Positions 8,373 through 17,339 of a DNA stretch of 28,048 bases are shown here, piece after piece. The position numbers and the translations under genes were made by a program. The notes beneath the pieces were generated by a model. It was not told where the DNA came from, did no database searches, and saw only the letters and a list, made by a program, of their open reading frames with translations. Within the stretch, counting starts at the first letter, position 1, and every line of letters starts with the position of its first letter. Source of the DNA: a bacterium (GTDB taxonomy: Bacteria; CSSED10-310; JAJRTK01); assembly GCA_024278345.1 (NCBI GenBank), contig JAJRTK010000174.1, positions 1 through 28,048 on the forward strand. Reading direction: 5' to 3'.

Positions 8373-10385
8373 ATGGAGATCTATCCCGAATCCTTGGGCC
8401 GTTTGGTCCGCGATGATCTTCTGCAGAGCCAGTCCTTTTTCGAGCCGGGGCAGTTCGCGTACATCCTGGAGATTTCGGTGAAGCACTATCTTCGCCACCA
8501 CCCGGTTGAGTTGCTGGAGGTCACGCTGGATCCGAGTTTTCTGGCTGAGCTGCGGACGGCTGGAGTAGAGGTGGAACGGGTTTGCGGTATGGTGGCTTCA
8601 CGGTTGCTGGGATCGGGTGGCGGAAGAGTTCGGATCCACGTGGTTGGCCGTGCCGGTATGGGGCTTGGCTCCCGGGAGTTGGGCCTGGGTCCGGGAGATT
8701 ACAGGTTTGTGGAGGGCGGCAGTGCTGCCGGGGATCTCGTGGCCCATTTTCTGGATGGCGACACGGAGGTCTATTCTCAGCTTTTCGAAGGAGAGCTCCA
8801 TCTGGCGCCGGGCAAGGTGACTCGGTCGTGGGTATTGAAGCGGATTATCGAGCAAAAGTATGGGGAGATTCGCAATATTTACGAAGGTCGTCTGCCCCCG
8901 TCGCAACTGGAAGCACTGGATGTACTTGAGGTTCGGGTCGAGCTTCATGGAAGCGGCGGTCTGGAGGTCGAGATCGAGCCCGTCGGCCGGCGCCAGCGGG
9001 TTCGTTTGGGGGAACGGGTTGAGATCTGCGAAGTCGAGGCCAACCGGAAGCTGAGTTTCATCGTTCTGCCGCGAGGCCAGGAGCTTAGCCCGCCGGAGGT
9101 AAAGAATTGCTGGGTCGCCGTGGCTTCCCACGGCAGACTCGAAGTGGCAGCCTGTATCCGTGATCCGTTCGAGCTTCAAGATTCGAAGGTCCTGGCTTTT
9201 GTGAACCCCAGGCATGGTCCCGCGGCGGAGGCCTGTGTGGAGCTTTGCCTCGTGGACCGGAAGGGCTCGCTCCAGATCTTTCGGGGAGGCGTGGACGGCC
9301 TCACCCCGGCGCTTGCGCCCGGCGTCGTCGTCGATTTGCGGTTGTCGGGAAGGAGTCGGACCGGATTTAGCCTGGAATCGACGGGCAGAGGCATTGTGGA
9401 GACGGAAGTCCTTTCGTTGGAAAGGCCTGAGCCTGTGGCGGCGCCTGGATTCTTGACGCCGGAGCTCTTGGCCAGGGGATTCGATCTAGAGTTCCTCTTG
9501 AGGGGAAGCCAGTTCCAAGGAGGGGAGGTCAAGCTCATCTGTCGCCAGGACAATGAGATCCTCGAAGTCGGGAGCGGTCGGGTCCGCCAAGGGCAGGTGC
9601 GTTTTTCGGTGTCTCCCTTAGAAAGTGGGCTCGATGAGCCGCTCTCCTTTTGGGTTGCGTCCAGGCTTCACGAGCTGCCGCTGACCTTGGAGGGGAACGG
9701 GCGTGATTCGCCATTGCTTTCCCTTCCCATTTATCCGATTCCTCCCGGTGCTCGGCCGCTTTTCGGCCGCGACAATTTCCTCTTTTCGGGGGAAGAGCTA
9801 TTGTTTGGGGACGAACGTCTCCGTCTGGTTCGATGGTCTCCCACGTGGAAAGTTGTTTTCCCCGATCCGGAGGCGTATCCCTATTTCCTGTGGCGCTCTT
9901 CTCCAAGGTTGCCTCGGCGGTTCGAAGTCTTGAGGGAGTCGTTCGCCGTGGAAGGTGACCAGACTATCCAGCGCGTGGTCATCGGTGCGGATTGGAAAGG
10001 CAGAGTACCGATGGAGGGGGAGAAGCTCGTGTCCATTGCGGCCCTGGGGCGTGATTCCTACATGTTTATCGAGTCCGACGGGGTTGGCGGTGTCCGGATC
10101 TTGAAAGCGGCCGGTCGAGTTCACAACGTTTCCCTGAACTTTCAGCCGCTGGAGTCCGTGACTTCCCTGCCTTCTGGGCGCAGTCTGTTGGTGGCCGGAA
10201 ACGCCCTCTTCGGAGTGGAGTTTGGCGAAGGTAGCTTGGAGCTGGCTCTTCTTGGGCATTATCTTTCGAGCGACGCCCTGAGTGTCGGAATACGCCTGAC
10301 TTCCGGGGATGTGGCGGACGGGGATCTGAGTTCCATCACGATTGCCGCCCATGATGTTCGGAGCTTGGTTCTGACGAAGGAGTGA
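8373..10385 (+). CDS. Large beta-rich protein of unknown function in the FHA/SEDS/PBP locus
   Basis: I do not recognise a family for this 670-residue product with confidence. There is no signal peptide or membrane helix, so it is probably cytoplasmic. The first 110 residues mix helix and strand (YILEISVKHYL, VTLDPSFLAELR, VERVCGMVASRLL, VRIHVVG). In layout, not clearly in sequence, this recalls the N-terminal DUF3662 domain of actinobacterial FhaA. Residues about 145-175 are helical (KVTRSWVLKRIIEQKYGEIRNIYEGRLPPSQL). The rest is almost all predicted beta strand with FHA-like turns, for example FLFSGEELLFGDERLRL in the last third. It starts 137 bases after the PBP gene and ends three bases before the next start, so co-translation with its downstream neighbour is likely. 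A scaffold or sensor for the synthase pair is a guess from context. Confidence 0.7.
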   Translation: MEIYPESLGRLVRDDLLQSQSFFEPGQFAYILEISVKHYLRHHPVELLEVTLDPSFLAELRTAGVEVERVCGMVASRLLGSGGGRVRIHVVGRAGMGLGSRELGLGPGDYRFVEGGSAAGDLVAHFLDGDTEVYSQLFEGELHLAPGKVTRSWVLKRIIEQKYGEIRNIYEGRLPPSQLEALDVLEVRVELHGSGGLEVEIEPVGRRQRVRLGERVEICEVEANRKLSFIVLPRGQELSPPEVKNCWVAVASHGRLEVAACIRDPFELQDSKVLAFVNPRHGPAAEACVELCLVDRKGSLQIFRGGVDGLTPALAPGVVVDLRLSGRSRTGFSLESTGRGIVETEVLSLERPEPVAAPGFLTPELLARGFDLEFLLRGSQFQGGEVKLICRQDNEILEVGSGRVRQGQVRFSVSPLESGLDEPLSFWVASRLHELPLTLEGNGRDSPLLSLPIYPIPPGARPLFGRDNFLFSGEELLFGDERLRLVRWSPTWKVVFPDPEAYPYFLWRSSPRLPRRFEVLRESFAVEGDQTIQRVVIGADWKGRVPMEGEKLVSIAALGRDSYMFIESDGVGGVRILKAAGRVHNVSLNFQPLESVTSLPSGRSLLVAGNALFGVEFGEGSLELALLGHYLSSDALSVGIRLTSGDVADGDLSSITIAAHDVRSLVLTKE

Positions 10386-10388
10386 GGT

Positions 10389-13388
10389 ATGTCACGGCGT
10401 TTCTATCTTCAGCGGCGGGAGTCGAACGAGGTCCACGCTTACCAGGTGGGGGATTGGATCGATGGCGCCTTCAACGGGAAACCTCTGTCGTTTCGGCTAC
10501 AAGCCCTGGAGCATGGGGGGAAGAAGCGTTTTCTTCTGGGTTTTCGGGATGCCACGGGCCACCAGCAGTTCTTGGGTCGGGTTCAGGGGGACAATCTGGT
10601 TTTCAAGAGCGCTCACACTTCGGTGTACGAGCAGTTCGCTCCTCGCCGAACGGAGTTCCCTGAGAGCGGTGTGCGGCAAGGTGATATTCTGGTTGGCTCG
10701 AACATTTGGAGCGTCGATTATTGGGTGCCAAAAGCCTTTTCCACCAGGGAGAAGGCTTTTGTTTTGAGGGCGCGGGATGGCGGAGTTGTGGCTGTTCCAT
10801 GTGCTGGAGGCGGCCTCCGGATGTTGACCTCCGATGAGCAGGCCACGCGCCCTGTAACGGGTGATGACCTCTTGCTTTTTTCCGCAAAAGAGCTGGAGAG
10901 CGGAAGCACGAGGCGCGCCTGTTTCTTGGCGGACGATGTTCTGTACGAGGTCGTGCTGCCAAGAGCGACCAAGGTGCAAGCTGACTTTCGGCTGGCGACC
11001 ATCGGTTTTGTGCTGCAACCAGATCTCCACTGTGTCACCTTGGGCTTTTCGGACGATTGCACCGTAAAGCTCCACTGGGAGGGACTGGGAAGAGGTTCTC
11101 CCGTGTCGGGGGGGGATCAACCGCTTTATACGCTCTGGTTCGAGGCCTTGAATTGCCGAGTGGACGGGGCCGCGGTCTTTTCGTCCATGGGCCGCGCATC
11201 CGACTCTGGAACCGATCTGGAGGAGCTCAACGAGTTCTTGCGTGGCTGGATGGCCGCCAGCTCGATGGACGCAGAGACTTCCGTGGCGCCGTCTTCTTCT
11301 GGAGAGCGCCCGAAAACGGAGGTTTCTCCCCGGGCTTCAGAGTCTGAGCTCCCGGCGAGGTCTCGCACGGCCTCTGGTGAGGCCGTGGTCAACCAGCAAT
11401 TCGTCCTGGAGAAGTGCCGTAAGGTTCTGAGCAAGGCCCGGGAGATGTCACGGGGGCCGGAAGTGGAGAGTCAGGCAGACGATCTCCAGCGCCTTCTCGA
11501 TGTCAAAGACTACCACGAGGCGTCGATTCTTGCCGAGCGCCTAAAATGCGCTCTCGATGGATTGGAGCGCCAACGGGAGAGAGCCTGCCAGAACCTCGTG
11601 CATGGCCGCCGTTTTCGTGTGGGTGCCTCGGACTTTTGGTTCCTGGAGCGCCAGCGGCTGGCCAGACAGGAGGTGCCGCAGCCGGAAGATTATCCCGCAC
11701 TCATCCTTTGCTGCCAGCCGACCCTCCTTTGCACCATCGAACAAGAGTCTGAGAAGCTCCGCCTCACTTCCGGTGCTGGAGGCGAATCCGTCATGGCTCC
11801 TGAGCTTCATCTGGGCCGCTATTCGCCGTCGGAGACGGAGCATGAACCCGATGAGCGCATGTTTCGCCCACCGGCGGCAGCGGGAGGCGCGGCGGAACTC
11901 CTCTTTCCCCGGGCCAACTATTCTGTTTCCTCCAGAGCAGCCCGCTTCTTTCTCCAAGAGGGAGAATTGATTGTGGCTCCGTGGCGGGAGAACCGTTTCG
12001 AAGGCGATAGAGTGGTCGTCAACTTCCAATTGGTCCTGGAAGAGCCCCAGGATCGGGCCCTGCTCAAGGATGGAGATTGGCTGGTTCTGGGCAACCTCCT
12101 GCTGAAGCTTCAACGCCATCCCACCGCCGAAGCCTGGGAGGTTCTGCTGGCTGGAGCCCTGCTGGAGAGCTCTGACGAGGAGCTTTTCTTAGGTCCGCTT
12201 CTGGCGGACAGCGTCGGGCTACCAACCTTTCCCCCGACCGATGCACCGGAAGCGCCCGCCGAGGTCTCCATGGCCTCCGGCCCCGGAGTCGCCACCACCG
12301 GAGAAGACCAGGCAGCCCAAGCTCAGGCTCGGATCCGCTTCCAAGCCGGTTGCCAGCTCACGGAAGGAGATGCCCCCCCCGATGGCACCGGTTATCGTTT
12401 CGGCACCTACCTCATTCATTGTGAATCCGACGATGCGGGAATCCGTCTGCGGTTCGATTCCAATCGCATTCCTCTCCTCAGATTCGGGAGGTCGGATGCG
12501 GGAAAACTCCTTTACAGTCAGCAAAAGCGCCTCACCCGGGTTCAAGGAGGACCCCTTTACCCAGAGGCTGAGACCCTGGCCGTTGGCCTCAACTGGAGCC
12601 GGACACGGGACCTTCCCGGAGTCGATCTTCGGCTCTACGAAGAAGGCACGGAATGGGAGCCGAGCCCTCTGTTTTTCGAGATAGCCTTGGATCCAGAGAC
12701 GAAGGAGCCTGTCTGCCAGCCCGGTAGTTGGGGGGCGCCCCTCTCCAGAGCCGACAAATCCGCACCCTTGGCCCATCTCCGGGATGGGGAGATCTCGCCG
12801 AATGCGGAGCTGCGGCCGGGCGACCTGCTCGTCTGCCCTCCCGTGACGTTTCAAGTGTCGGAAGTCGAAGGGGTCCAGGGCATGGAGCTCGAACTCGACA
12901 TCTTGTTGGTGACTCTGGCTTCAGGGAGGACGGGTTGGATCGCCGGCCTGGAGGCGGAGCTGCCCGATCCCGATGAATGGGTGTTGCGGATTCCCGCTCC
13001 CGTCACTTCTTGGAAAAAGGCTCGCTGGACCAGCGCCGGTCGATTCGAGATTCAGGAGGAATTCGAAATGCTGGGGCTGGAGGAGCCCGCCTTCCCCGTT
13101 TCGCCGGAAGCGAGCTTTCATCTTTTCGAGGCGCCCCGGATCACCATCGGTGGGCCAGGTTCTTGCGCAACCCTCGTGCATCGAGATTTGCAACCCGGTG
13201 CCCTCTTCGCCGAGATCGAATCGGCCGATCCGGGAGCCTGCCTCAGACCGCTTGGCCCCGGAATCTCTCTTTGGTGGCGCCGCGGAGACGAGCGGGTCGA
13301 TCCCGTGCCGCCGGAAGGTATCTCGTTGCAGGAAGGTGATCGGTTTGGCATCGGCAAGGCCGAGCTGGAATTCCAACTCACTTTTTGA
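10389..13388 (+). CDS. Giant multi-module protein with repeated FHA-like folds
   Basis: This 999-residue product starts at an ATG with AGGAG about eight bases upstream, three bases after the previous stop. It has no signal peptide or membrane helix. It appears to be a chain of beta modules, several ending in the FHA-like turn 'hydrophobic-x-x-G-D-x-hydrophobic': VRQGDILVG (about 97), LKDGDWLVLGNLLLKL (about 559), LRPGDLLVCPPVTFQV (about 808) and LQEGDRFGIGKAELEFQL (about 978-995). The last module also has an FHA-like opening (PRITIGGPGSCATLVHRDL). A helical stretch at about 330-400 (VLEKCRKVLSKAREM, LDVKDYHEASILAERLKCALDGLERQRERA) may be a coiled coil. I do not see full canonical GR...S..H phosphothreonine-binding sets, so ligand binding is uncertain. 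No named family is assigned. Confidence 0.7.
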   Translation: MSRRFYLQRRESNEVHAYQVGDWIDGAFNGKPLSFRLQALEHGGKKRFLLGFRDATGHQQFLGRVQGDNLVFKSAHTSVYEQFAPRRTEFPESGVRQGDILVGSNIWSVDYWVPKAFSTREKAFVLRARDGGVVAVPCAGGGLRMLTSDEQATRPVTGDDLLLFSAKELESGSTRRACFLADDVLYEVVLPRATKVQADFRLATIGFVLQPDLHCVTLGFSDDCTVKLHWEGLGRGSPVSGGDQPLYTLWFEALNCRVDGAAVFSSMGRASDSGTDLEELNEFLRGWMAASSMDAETSVAPSSSGERPKTEVSPRASESELPARSRTASGEAVVNQQFVLEKCRKVLSKAREMSRGPEVESQADDLQRLLDVKDYHEASILAERLKCALDGLERQRERACQNLVHGRRFRVGASDFWFLERQRLARQEVPQPEDYPALILCCQPTLLCTIEQESEKLRLTSGAGGESVMAPELHLGRYSPSETEHEPDERMFRPPAAAGGAAELLFPRANYSVSSRAARFFLQEGELIVAPWRENRFEGDRVVVNFQLVLEEPQDRALLKDGDWLVLGNLLLKLQRHPTAEAWEVLLAGALLESSDEELFLGPLLADSVGLPTFPPTDAPEAPAEVSMASGPGVATTGEDQAAQAQARIRFQAGCQLTEGDAPPDGTGYRFGTYLIHCESDDAGIRLRFDSNRIPLLRFGRSDAGKLLYSQQKRLTRVQGGPLYPEAETLAVGLNWSRTRDLPGVDLRLYEEGTEWEPSPLFFEIALDPETKEPVCQPGSWGAPLSRADKSAPLAHLRDGEISPNAELRPGDLLVCPPVTFQVSEVEGVQGMELELDILLVTLASGRTGWIAGLEAELPDPDEWVLRIPAPVTSWKKARWTSAGRFEIQEEFEMLGLEEPAFPVSPEASFHLFEAPRITIGGPGSCATLVHRDLQPGALFAEIESADPGACLRPLGPGISLWWRRGDERVDPVPPEGISLQEGDRFGIGKAELEFQLTF

Positions 13389-13544
13389 AACAATCTCGAT
13401 CATCGCCACCCCTTTTCTCAGGGTTGAGTTCCGCTCCCATCGCTCACATCCGTTGCGCGCTGCTTCGCCTTTCACGCCGCCGCCGCGCCGTGATGAGAGT
13501 TCCGGGCAGATCAGATTTCTGCCAGCATCTGAGGCCTCCCCGCC

Positions 13545-13550
13545 AAGGAG
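13545..13550 (+). promoter_or_regulatory. Ribosome binding site deciding the start of the TPR gene
   Basis: AAGGAG lies seven bases upstream of GTG 13558. The reading frame is open for almost 600 bases further upstream, but that part overlaps the preceding gene out of frame, so this site places the true start. Confidence 0.75.
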
Positions 13551-13557
13551 TTTTCCT

Positions 13558-14658
13558 GTGTCAAGAAGACCCTCTTCCGCCAGCGCCCTTCCATGGATCG
13601 GCACTCTAGCTTGCCTCTTGCTCCTGGTTCTGGCGGCCTGGTACTGGTGGAGGCCCGGCAGACCGGAGCCGCGGCTGGAGGCCCCGGAAGAAGCGGTGGC
13701 AGCCTTCTATTCAGGATTGGCCGCTCTTGCCGTTGATGAAAGAGAACTGGCAATCGATCAGTTTCGGCGGGCGGTGGCGCTGGCTCCGGAAGAACCAGCT
13801 ATCTGGGCGAATCTCGGGCTGGCCGAGCTCCGGGCCGGCCAGATGGAAGGTGCCGGAAAAGACCTGGCTCAGGCTGCGAGCCTGGCCCCAACCCACGGGG
13901 AAGTGCGGTTTTTCCAGGGCCTCCTGGAAAGCCGAAAAGGCAATCCGGCGGAGGCCATCCGCCACTTTGGGGACGTGATTCGTCTCAATCCCGGCCATCT
14001 CCAAGGGCGGTACTCCATCGTGAAGGAGATCCAGAGACGTGGCGAAGAAGGCAAAAACGACGAGATCAGCAGGCTTTGGGAAGAAATGCTGGAACTGCGG
14101 CCGGCGAACCTTGCCATTCTTCTGGAAATGGCACGCCAGGCCGCGGAAACCGGTCACCGGCAGAGGCTTGACCGTGCCGTCCTAGGCCTCTCCAAACAGG
14201 CGAAAAACTGGCCGGACCAGGCGCAAAAGGCCTTTGAAATGCTGGAGAAGGCCGCCGGAGACAAAGATGTTACGGCGGCCCGGGTCCGGGCCTTGGTCCT
14301 CCGAAACCTGTTGGTCCGAACCTACGAATTCCGGCGGGACCTGGCGGAGGTCCACACGCCTCCAGAGAACCCCGGCGCACCGCTGGAAAGGTTCATCATT
14401 CTGGCCACTCCACCGGTGGAAACCGCCGAGCCGGACATGGCCTTGGGTTTTCAGATAGAACTTTTTCCTGAGCCCGCCGCCACGGCGCAAAACCGACAAA
14501 ACTCGGGAGCCGGCGCTGGAAGAGTTACGGATGAGGCGGGGAGATCTAAGACCGGATCTGGAGGAACCCCGGAAACGCCGGAAAAACCTTCCGGCGGCTC
14601 CAGAGAGGCTCCGAAACAAGCAGGGAGACCTGTCACCGTCTCCAAGGAAGCCTCGTAA
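13558..14658 (+). CDS. Membrane-anchored tetratricopeptide-repeat protein
   Basis: The 366-residue product starts at GTG 13558 with a good AAGGAG. A signal-anchor helix (about residues 11-31, preceded by Arg) is followed by TPR units from about 45 to 260, for example AFYSGLAALAVDERELAIDQFRRAVALAPEE-type helices with the typical A-x-x-L-G/A and P spacing. The C-terminal part (PDMALGFQIELFPEP) resembles the short bridge that, in many TPR/ASPIC proteins, leads into FG-GAP repeats. After it comes a low-complexity Gly/Pro/Glu/Lys linker, then TAA at 14656. The next gene is in the same frame with no other stop between, so this may be the N-terminal half of one interrupted protein. The repeats probably lie outside the cytoplasm and mediate protein contacts. 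Confidence 0.8.
   Translation: MSRRPSSASALPWIGTLACLLLLVLAAWYWWRPGRPEPRLEAPEEAVAAFYSGLAALAVDERELAIDQFRRAVALAPEEPAIWANLGLAELRAGQMEGAGKDLAQAASLAPTHGEVRFFQGLLESRKGNPAEAIRHFGDVIRLNPGHLQGRYSIVKEIQRRGEEGKNDEISRLWEEMLELRPANLAILLEMARQAAETGHRQRLDRAVLGLSKQAKNWPDQAQKAFEMLEKAAGDKDVTAARVRALVLRNLLVRTYEFRRDLAEVHTPPENPGAPLERFIILATPPVETAEPDMALGFQIELFPEPAATAQNRQNSGAGAGRVTDEAGRSKTGSGGTPETPEKPSGGSREAPKQAGRPVTVSKEAS
14656..14658 (+). other. Single in-frame TAA separating the TPR and FG-GAP/ASPIC halves
   Basis: Reading on from the TPR gene in the same frame, TAA is followed by an open stretch (GRWTSFLPLWLKGEGQPLL) that runs into the FG-GAP protein without another stop. The downstream half has no signal sequence of its own. 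A nonsense mutation or a sequencing error in one ancestral gene fits. Two separately translated genes remain possible. Confidence 0.6.
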
Positions 14659-14715
14659 GGGCGCTGGACCTCTTTCTTACCGCTCTGGCTGAAGGGCGAA
14701 GGTCAGCCTCTTCTC

Positions 14716-17178
14716 GTGGCTGGCGGTTTCTCGGGCATCGTTCAACTTCCCCCGGGCAAGTCGTTGCTCCCATTGCGGGACAAGAAACGGAGGAGCCTCC
14801 TTCCTTTGGATTGGAACTCCGATTTTAGAATGGATCTCGCCGTCTGCGGTTCCGGGGGGTTGAAGCTGGCACTTCAGGGGAACAACAGCAAGTTCGAAGT
14901 CCAGGAAAAGATTGTCCCGGAGTCCCTTTCCAAGGCTGGCTGTGGAGCGGTCTGGGCCGTGGACCTAGAGATGGACGGAGACCTCGATCTTCTAATGGTT
15001 ACAGGTGGCTCTGCCGTTCGAGCCTTGCAAAACAACGCCGACGGGTCGGCGATTCTCTTAGACCCGTTTCAAGGCTTGGACGGCGCCCGGGCATTCGCCT
15101 GGGGGGATCTTGACCTGGACGGCGATCCTGACGCGGTCTTTCTGGATGGGGCTGGCCGCCTGAGGATCTACGCCAACGAACGCGGGGGCAGGTTCCGGTC
15201 ACTTTCCGGCCTCCCCGATCAAATTGGCCGGGACTTGGTTATGGCCGATACAGACGGAGACGGCCACTTGGAACTATTGCTTCTGACCCGGAAGGGCGGC
15301 GTCAAAGCCTGCACGCTGCTTCCCGGCCACCAAGGTTGGAGCTGCGCCACTCTCATTGATCCGCCAGTGGAAAGGGATTTACCGGAAAAGCTGCTCTTGG
15401 GAGACCTGGACAACAACGGCGCTCTCGATTTGGCTCTTGCGGGGCCAAGTCGAACCGGAATCTGGCTTGGAACCGGCGGGGACTTTTCAAAGCTGGAAAA
15501 GGTGCTTGATTTCGGGGCTACGGCCCTAGCCGACATCGACGGGGATGGCAGGCTAGAGGTGATGGGCCTGACGAAAGATGGGGAGGCAGTCCTAGCCAGG
15601 TCCCGGGGAACACTGGACTATCGATGGCAAGTCCTTCGCCTTCGTGCCCAGCAGGTTGCCGGAGACCAGCGGATCAATTCGTTCGGCCTCGGTTCCGTCG
15701 TGGAGTTTCGGGCCGGCCTCCAGTACCAGAAGCTCCTCGTGGAGGGACCGCTGCTCCACATTGGCCTTGGGCGTGCGCGGAAATCGGATGTCGTTCGGAT
15801 CCTCTGGCCCAACGGCACCGTCCAGGCCGAATTCGATCTAGATTCCAACGCCGTGGCCGTGGCCGAGCAGCGCCTGAAGGGCTCCTGCCCTTGGCTCTTC
15901 GCCTTCGATGGACAAGAGGTTCGGTTCGTCACCGATCTTATCTGGCGATCTCCCCTTGGGCTCCGTATCAACGCACAGGAGACGGCTGGCGTGGTCCAGA
16001 CCGAGGATCGCGTCAAAATTCCAGGTTTCATGCTCTTTCCCGTCGATGGCCAGTACGATCTCCGGATTACCGCCGAGCTTTGGGAGACCCATTTCTTCGA
16101 TCATCTCTCTCTCATGGTGATCGACCATCCAGCCGACACCGAGATTTCTATCGACGAACGGTTCTCCATCCCGCCGCCCTCCCTTGACCCCGTCTTGACC
16201 TCGCCTCTCAGGCCGATCCTCCGCGCTCTTGCCCAGGGCGGGAACGACGTGACAACCCTGATCCGGGAAAAGGATGGCCAGTACCTTGCCTCCTTCGGGC
16301 TGGGCCGCTACCAGGGAATCGCCAACGAACATTTCGTAGAGCTGGAGCTTCCACAAGCGGCGGATGGCCACGGCTACCTCGTGGCCGAGGGATGGGTCCA
16401 GCCCACCGACAGCTCTCTCAACGTGGCCATGGGCCAGGGCCGCCATTCCCGGCCCACCCCACTCTCGCTGGAAACCTATGGGCCCGACGGCCATTGGCGG
16501 ATCGCCAGGAAAAACATCGGCTTGCCCGCAGGGAAGAACAAGAGGATGCTCATCCCCCTCAAGGGGCTGTTCGAACCTTTCGGACCCCGCAGGCTCAGGC
16601 TCAGAACGAATCTCGAAATCTACTGGGATCGGATTTCCTGGGTGGAAGCTCCCTCTGGCGCATCGATCCAGATGACGCGGCTTCCGGCCAGCAAAGCCAC
16701 ACTCCACCATCGCGGCTACTCCGTCGTGGAAAGAGCCTCCCGTTCAGCTCCGGAACTCCCCCGCTACGGAACATTGCAGGGAATCGGGCAACGCTGGCTC
16801 GATCTGGAGGGTTTCTACACGCGGTACGGCGACGTCTTGGAGCTCCTGGAAACGACCGATGACCGAACGGTCATCATGAATGCCGGCGATGAACTACTCC
16901 TGAAGTTTGCTGCCCCCGACCCGCCTCCCTCCGGGTGGCGCAGGGACTTCGTCCTCGTCGCTGACGGTTGGGTCAAGGACGGCGACTACAACACCGCATT
17001 TTCCAAGACCGTTCGGCCACTGCCATCCCACGACTGGCCCCAATACGACTCCATGCCCGCCTCCTTGGAAGCCGAGCCAGTCTTTAGGCGTTATCCCGGC
17101 GATTGGCTGCGTTACCATACCCGCTACGCGACGCCGGAGCCCTTCTTCCAAGCCCTCGTTCCCGCCAAGCAAGACTGA
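14716..17178 (+). CDS. FG-GAP/VCBS repeat protein with ASPIC/UnbV domain
   Basis: The 820-residue product has five Asp-rich calcium-loop motifs of FG-GAP type: DLEMDGDLD (about 83), DLDLDGDPD (131), DTDGDGHLE (178), DLDNNGALD (230) and DIDGDGRLE (273). These are typical blades of an integrin-like beta propeller. An ASPIC/UnbV domain follows (about 318-376; NSFGLGSVVEF, LLHIGLGRA, ILWPNGTVQ). The last 440 residues are beta-rich and unassigned. Such proteins are normally extracytoplasmic, yet this one begins directly in propeller sequence with no signal peptide. The GTG 14716 start has only a weak, distant GAAGG upstream. Both facts suggest it was once the C-terminal part of the TPR protein just upstream. 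Family proteins are often single TPR plus FG-GAP plus ASPIC chains; their ligand is unknown. Confidence 0.75.
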   Translation: MAGGFSGIVQLPPGKSLLPLRDKKRRSLLPLDWNSDFRMDLAVCGSGGLKLALQGNNSKFEVQEKIVPESLSKAGCGAVWAVDLEMDGDLDLLMVTGGSAVRALQNNADGSAILLDPFQGLDGARAFAWGDLDLDGDPDAVFLDGAGRLRIYANERGGRFRSLSGLPDQIGRDLVMADTDGDGHLELLLLTRKGGVKACTLLPGHQGWSCATLIDPPVERDLPEKLLLGDLDNNGALDLALAGPSRTGIWLGTGGDFSKLEKVLDFGATALADIDGDGRLEVMGLTKDGEAVLARSRGTLDYRWQVLRLRAQQVAGDQRINSFGLGSVVEFRAGLQYQKLLVEGPLLHIGLGRARKSDVVRILWPNGTVQAEFDLDSNAVAVAEQRLKGSCPWLFAFDGQEVRFVTDLIWRSPLGLRINAQETAGVVQTEDRVKIPGFMLFPVDGQYDLRITAELWETHFFDHLSLMVIDHPADTEISIDERFSIPPPSLDPVLTSPLRPILRALAQGGNDVTTLIREKDGQYLASFGLGRYQGIANEHFVELELPQAADGHGYLVAEGWVQPTDSSLNVAMGQGRHSRPTPLSLETYGPDGHWRIARKNIGLPAGKNKRMLIPLKGLFEPFGPRRLRLRTNLEIYWDRISWVEAPSGASIQMTRLPASKATLHHRGYSVVERASRSAPELPRYGTLQGIGQRWLDLEGFYTRYGDVLELLETTDDRTVIMNAGDELLLKFAAPDPPPSGWRRDFVLVADGWVKDGDYNTAFSKTVRPLPSHDWPQYDSMPASLEAEPVFRRYPGDWLRYHTRYATPEPFFQALVPAKQD

Positions 17179-17246
17179 ACTTGCCACAACCGGAGGCGCG
17201 GGCGATCCCGGCGCACACGCTGATCCGCTCTTGTCCAATGCGGTCT

Positions 17247-17268
17247 TACGGTTGGTTCACAAACCGTA
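17247..17268 (+). other. Inverted repeat after the FG-GAP gene
   Basis: TACGGTT (17247-17253) and AACCGTA (17262-17268) can form a 7-bp hairpin with an 8-base loop, 69 bases after the FG-GAP stop. A second palindrome, TGGGGAAATCCCCA, lies about 20 bases further on. Neither has a downstream T-run, so a classical intrinsic terminator is not shown. Confidence 0.35.
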
Positions 17269-17339
17269 GCGAGCGCAGCGGATCCTTGGGGAAATCCCCA
17301 CGAGCAGTTCGCAAACCACTGGTGTCAGCAGAGCAAACA

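Noticed and set aside
12973-13557. Upstream extension of the TPR gene
   Set aside because: It overlaps the 999-residue protein gene out of frame. A strong AAGGAG/GTG start and a signal-anchor helix begin at 13558.
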